From: Apostichopus japonicus
Taxonomy: Eukaryota > Echinodermata > Holothuroidea > Aspidochirotida > Stichopodidae
Length of the DNA stretch: 64,000 nucleotides
Reading direction: 5' to 3'
NCBI RefSeq assembly: GCF_037975245.1
Contig: NC_092583.1
Span: 5,181,264-5,245,263, forward strand
The notes below the pieces were generated by a model. It ran no database searches, had not been told where the DNA came from, and saw only the letters and a list, made by a program, of their open reading frames with translations. Position numbers and translations under genes: made by a program. Shown one piece after another: positions 62,534-64,000 of the stretch (position 1 is the stretch's first letter; each line of letters starts with the position of its first letter).

Positions 62534-62871
62534 CAGGGGTAGGAGCCGAGGGGGGGGGGAGGGGTACAAGGGGCACGTTCCCCCTCCATTTTTTCCCTTC
62601 AAAATAGCAAAGCCCTACTGGCAAATAAAATGTGCCCCTTTGATGAAGAACTGTCTTTTGGATATCTTAAGCCTTTGTTAATTTTAATATTTTATTTTAA
62701 TTATTCACGTGCATCATAATACACCATAACACATCATATATATATTTAAGTAATATGGCCGGCCGGCTGTGTATCGGTTTATAGCAGAACGAGTGGTGGT
62801 TGTGGAATGAGAAAGTGCCCCTCTGATGTTTTTCCCCCTCCCCCCACTTTTTGGAAGCTTCCTACCCCCTG
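62534..62871 (+). mobile_element. hAT-like MITE C1, 338 bp, perfect 8-bp target duplication
   Basis: GATGAAAG flanks it at 62526-62533 and 62872-62879. Ends are CAGGGGTAGGAGCC and GCTTCCTACCCCCTG. The arms contain matching AGGGGCAC/GTGCCCCT stretches. No transposase frame. Confidence 0.88.
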
Positions 62872-64000
62872 GATGAAAGCCTTCATATTTCGTCATTCTA
62901 CAGCTGTTCGTTACGTAGATGACCAATCTAATCTTACACCGTTTTTCGTAGCACAGATACTCGCACATCGTGCTATTGTGTTAACCCCCCCCCCCCCCCT
63001 CCCCACTACTAAAGCTCACCAATGTTTATCCCAATCCCACAACAGGTGAAAATCAAACCTTAATTTGAGTACCTATATTGCACACATGCATGGTCAATGA
63101 AGAAGTACCACGTTGCATGTAGTGATGAGAAAATGAAACACGGAAACATGTCTAACGACACACGTAAAATCTGATTTCTGAGTGATTTTAATCTCTGTTC
63201 CTGTTTGATATTCTCTGTTTATAACATAGTGATAATGCCGTGCTCTGTGTAGTAAATATATCTGAATGACAGGAAGGGGGAGGGAGGGGGCATGAAGGAG
63301 GCCGTTGGTTTGCATAGTACGTTATTAACTCCTGATAGGTTAAGTGTATATATCTAGTATCTACACATTTATTCAGTAAATTAATGAAATCACCGAACGA
63401 GAGATTGAGAAATTTTTGAACATTTGAAGGTCCTTAGATGCGATTTGGTGCAATGTTTTGCCAGTTTCATCATTATCATATCATATCATATCATATCATC
63501 AGCGATTTTGTTTCCGGTTTGAATTATTCCTTTAAATGTTCTTTTACATATTATATCAGAAAGACAAACATAATGCTCTTTTACAATTTTATCCAGTAGG
63601 ATGATTCTTGTTTATTGTCCAATGTCTGGACTTTAAACCATTTGACGAACTTAACTGATGGACATATTTAGCAATGTAATAATTATTTATAGGAAGCGCG
63701 TATCACGTACGATTGCTAGTTTAGCTTCATAACATGCTGTTCGTGCAACAACTTATGACGAAACGCACGTTGTCGTCGTCGTTGTGCATACGGTTCGTGA
63801 CACTCCATCGAGTGCGGTTAGGTAGGCTATATCTATTTTATTACGCAGTGGCAAACTGTATGGCTGGTAATAGACTATAGGTTAAATTTAGCTAATTGCA
63901 TCTGCCAAACTAAGTAGCTGAATCAGTAGGCCTGAATGTTAATACGATTATAATCGAGTTAACGGAGCACTGACAAAATACCATGCCAAAAACCCAACAG
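62872..64000. other. Upstream intergenic edge
   Basis: It holds a C run (62985-63000), a GGGA tract (63270-63291), an ATCAT pentanucleotide repeat (63475-63500) and a small CpG-denser patch (63696-63825). No gene is supportable. Confidence 0.6.

Noticed and set aside
63696-63825. CpG-denser patch as a promoter of a plus-strand gene
   Set aside because: Too short, with no first exon visible before the window ends.

Overview
This is metazoan nuclear DNA: AT-rich, very low coding density, short exons with canonical GT-AG borders in kilobase introns, many minisatellites, tRNA-derived SINE sequence and several non-autonomous DNA transposons. The gene content and repeat style suggest a marine invertebrate deuterostome (an echinoderm such as a sea cucumber is my guess), but nothing here fixes the species.

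One protein-coding gene can be demonstrated, and it occupies most of the window on the minus strand: a Slac2/exophilin Rab effector, homologous to MyRIP and melanophilin. Five exons (43577-43716, 42910-43045, 37601-37686, 10184-10293, 3538-3666) join with exact phase agreement; a sixth (950-1000) also fits. Together they give about 207 N-terminal residues starting with MGRKL. The complete Rab27-binding domain is present: helix SHD1, a zinc finger with four CxxC pairs, and helix SHD2 with the WYY and FRRFGSAKV motifs. It is followed by an acidic, serine-rich linker. The C-terminal part (myosin- and actin-binding regions in relatives) lies beyond base 1. A likely 5' noncoding exon and promoter sit near 58964-59175, so the gene probably spans more than 59 kb. 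The Rab-binding domain is interrupted by a 27.3-kb intron.

Layout by decreasing coordinate, the gene's 5' to 3' direction. 59.2-64 kb: upstream intergenic DNA with a foldback element rich in TTTTGTCGA (59290-60181), a decayed triplicated unit (60241-60900), a 53-bp repeat and a hAT-like MITE with perfect 8-bp target duplication (62534-62871). 43.7-59 kb: 5' UTR intron with a 1.4-kb 15-bp satellite, a 42-bp minisatellite and three MITE copies. 10.3-37.6 kb: giant intron with at least seven tandem arrays, one SINE and two MITEs. 3.7-10.2 kb and 1-3.5 kb: introns with minisatellites, one of them only 14 bases from a splice donor.

The most unusual signal is a dispersed foldback family with at least eight copies (7.0, 11.2-11.5, 19.2, 23.7, 24.2, 31.8 and 43.2 kb). 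Its arms carry a consensus 5' splice site (CAG|GTAAG), in palindromic copies on both strands. Also notable is a 78-bp insert at 2803-2880 with a 13-bp target duplication, an A-rich tail and a hammerhead-like core. No prokaryotic genes, tRNA/rRNA genes, CRISPR arrays or intact transposon proteins were found; almost all long open frames are tandem-repeat artefacts.
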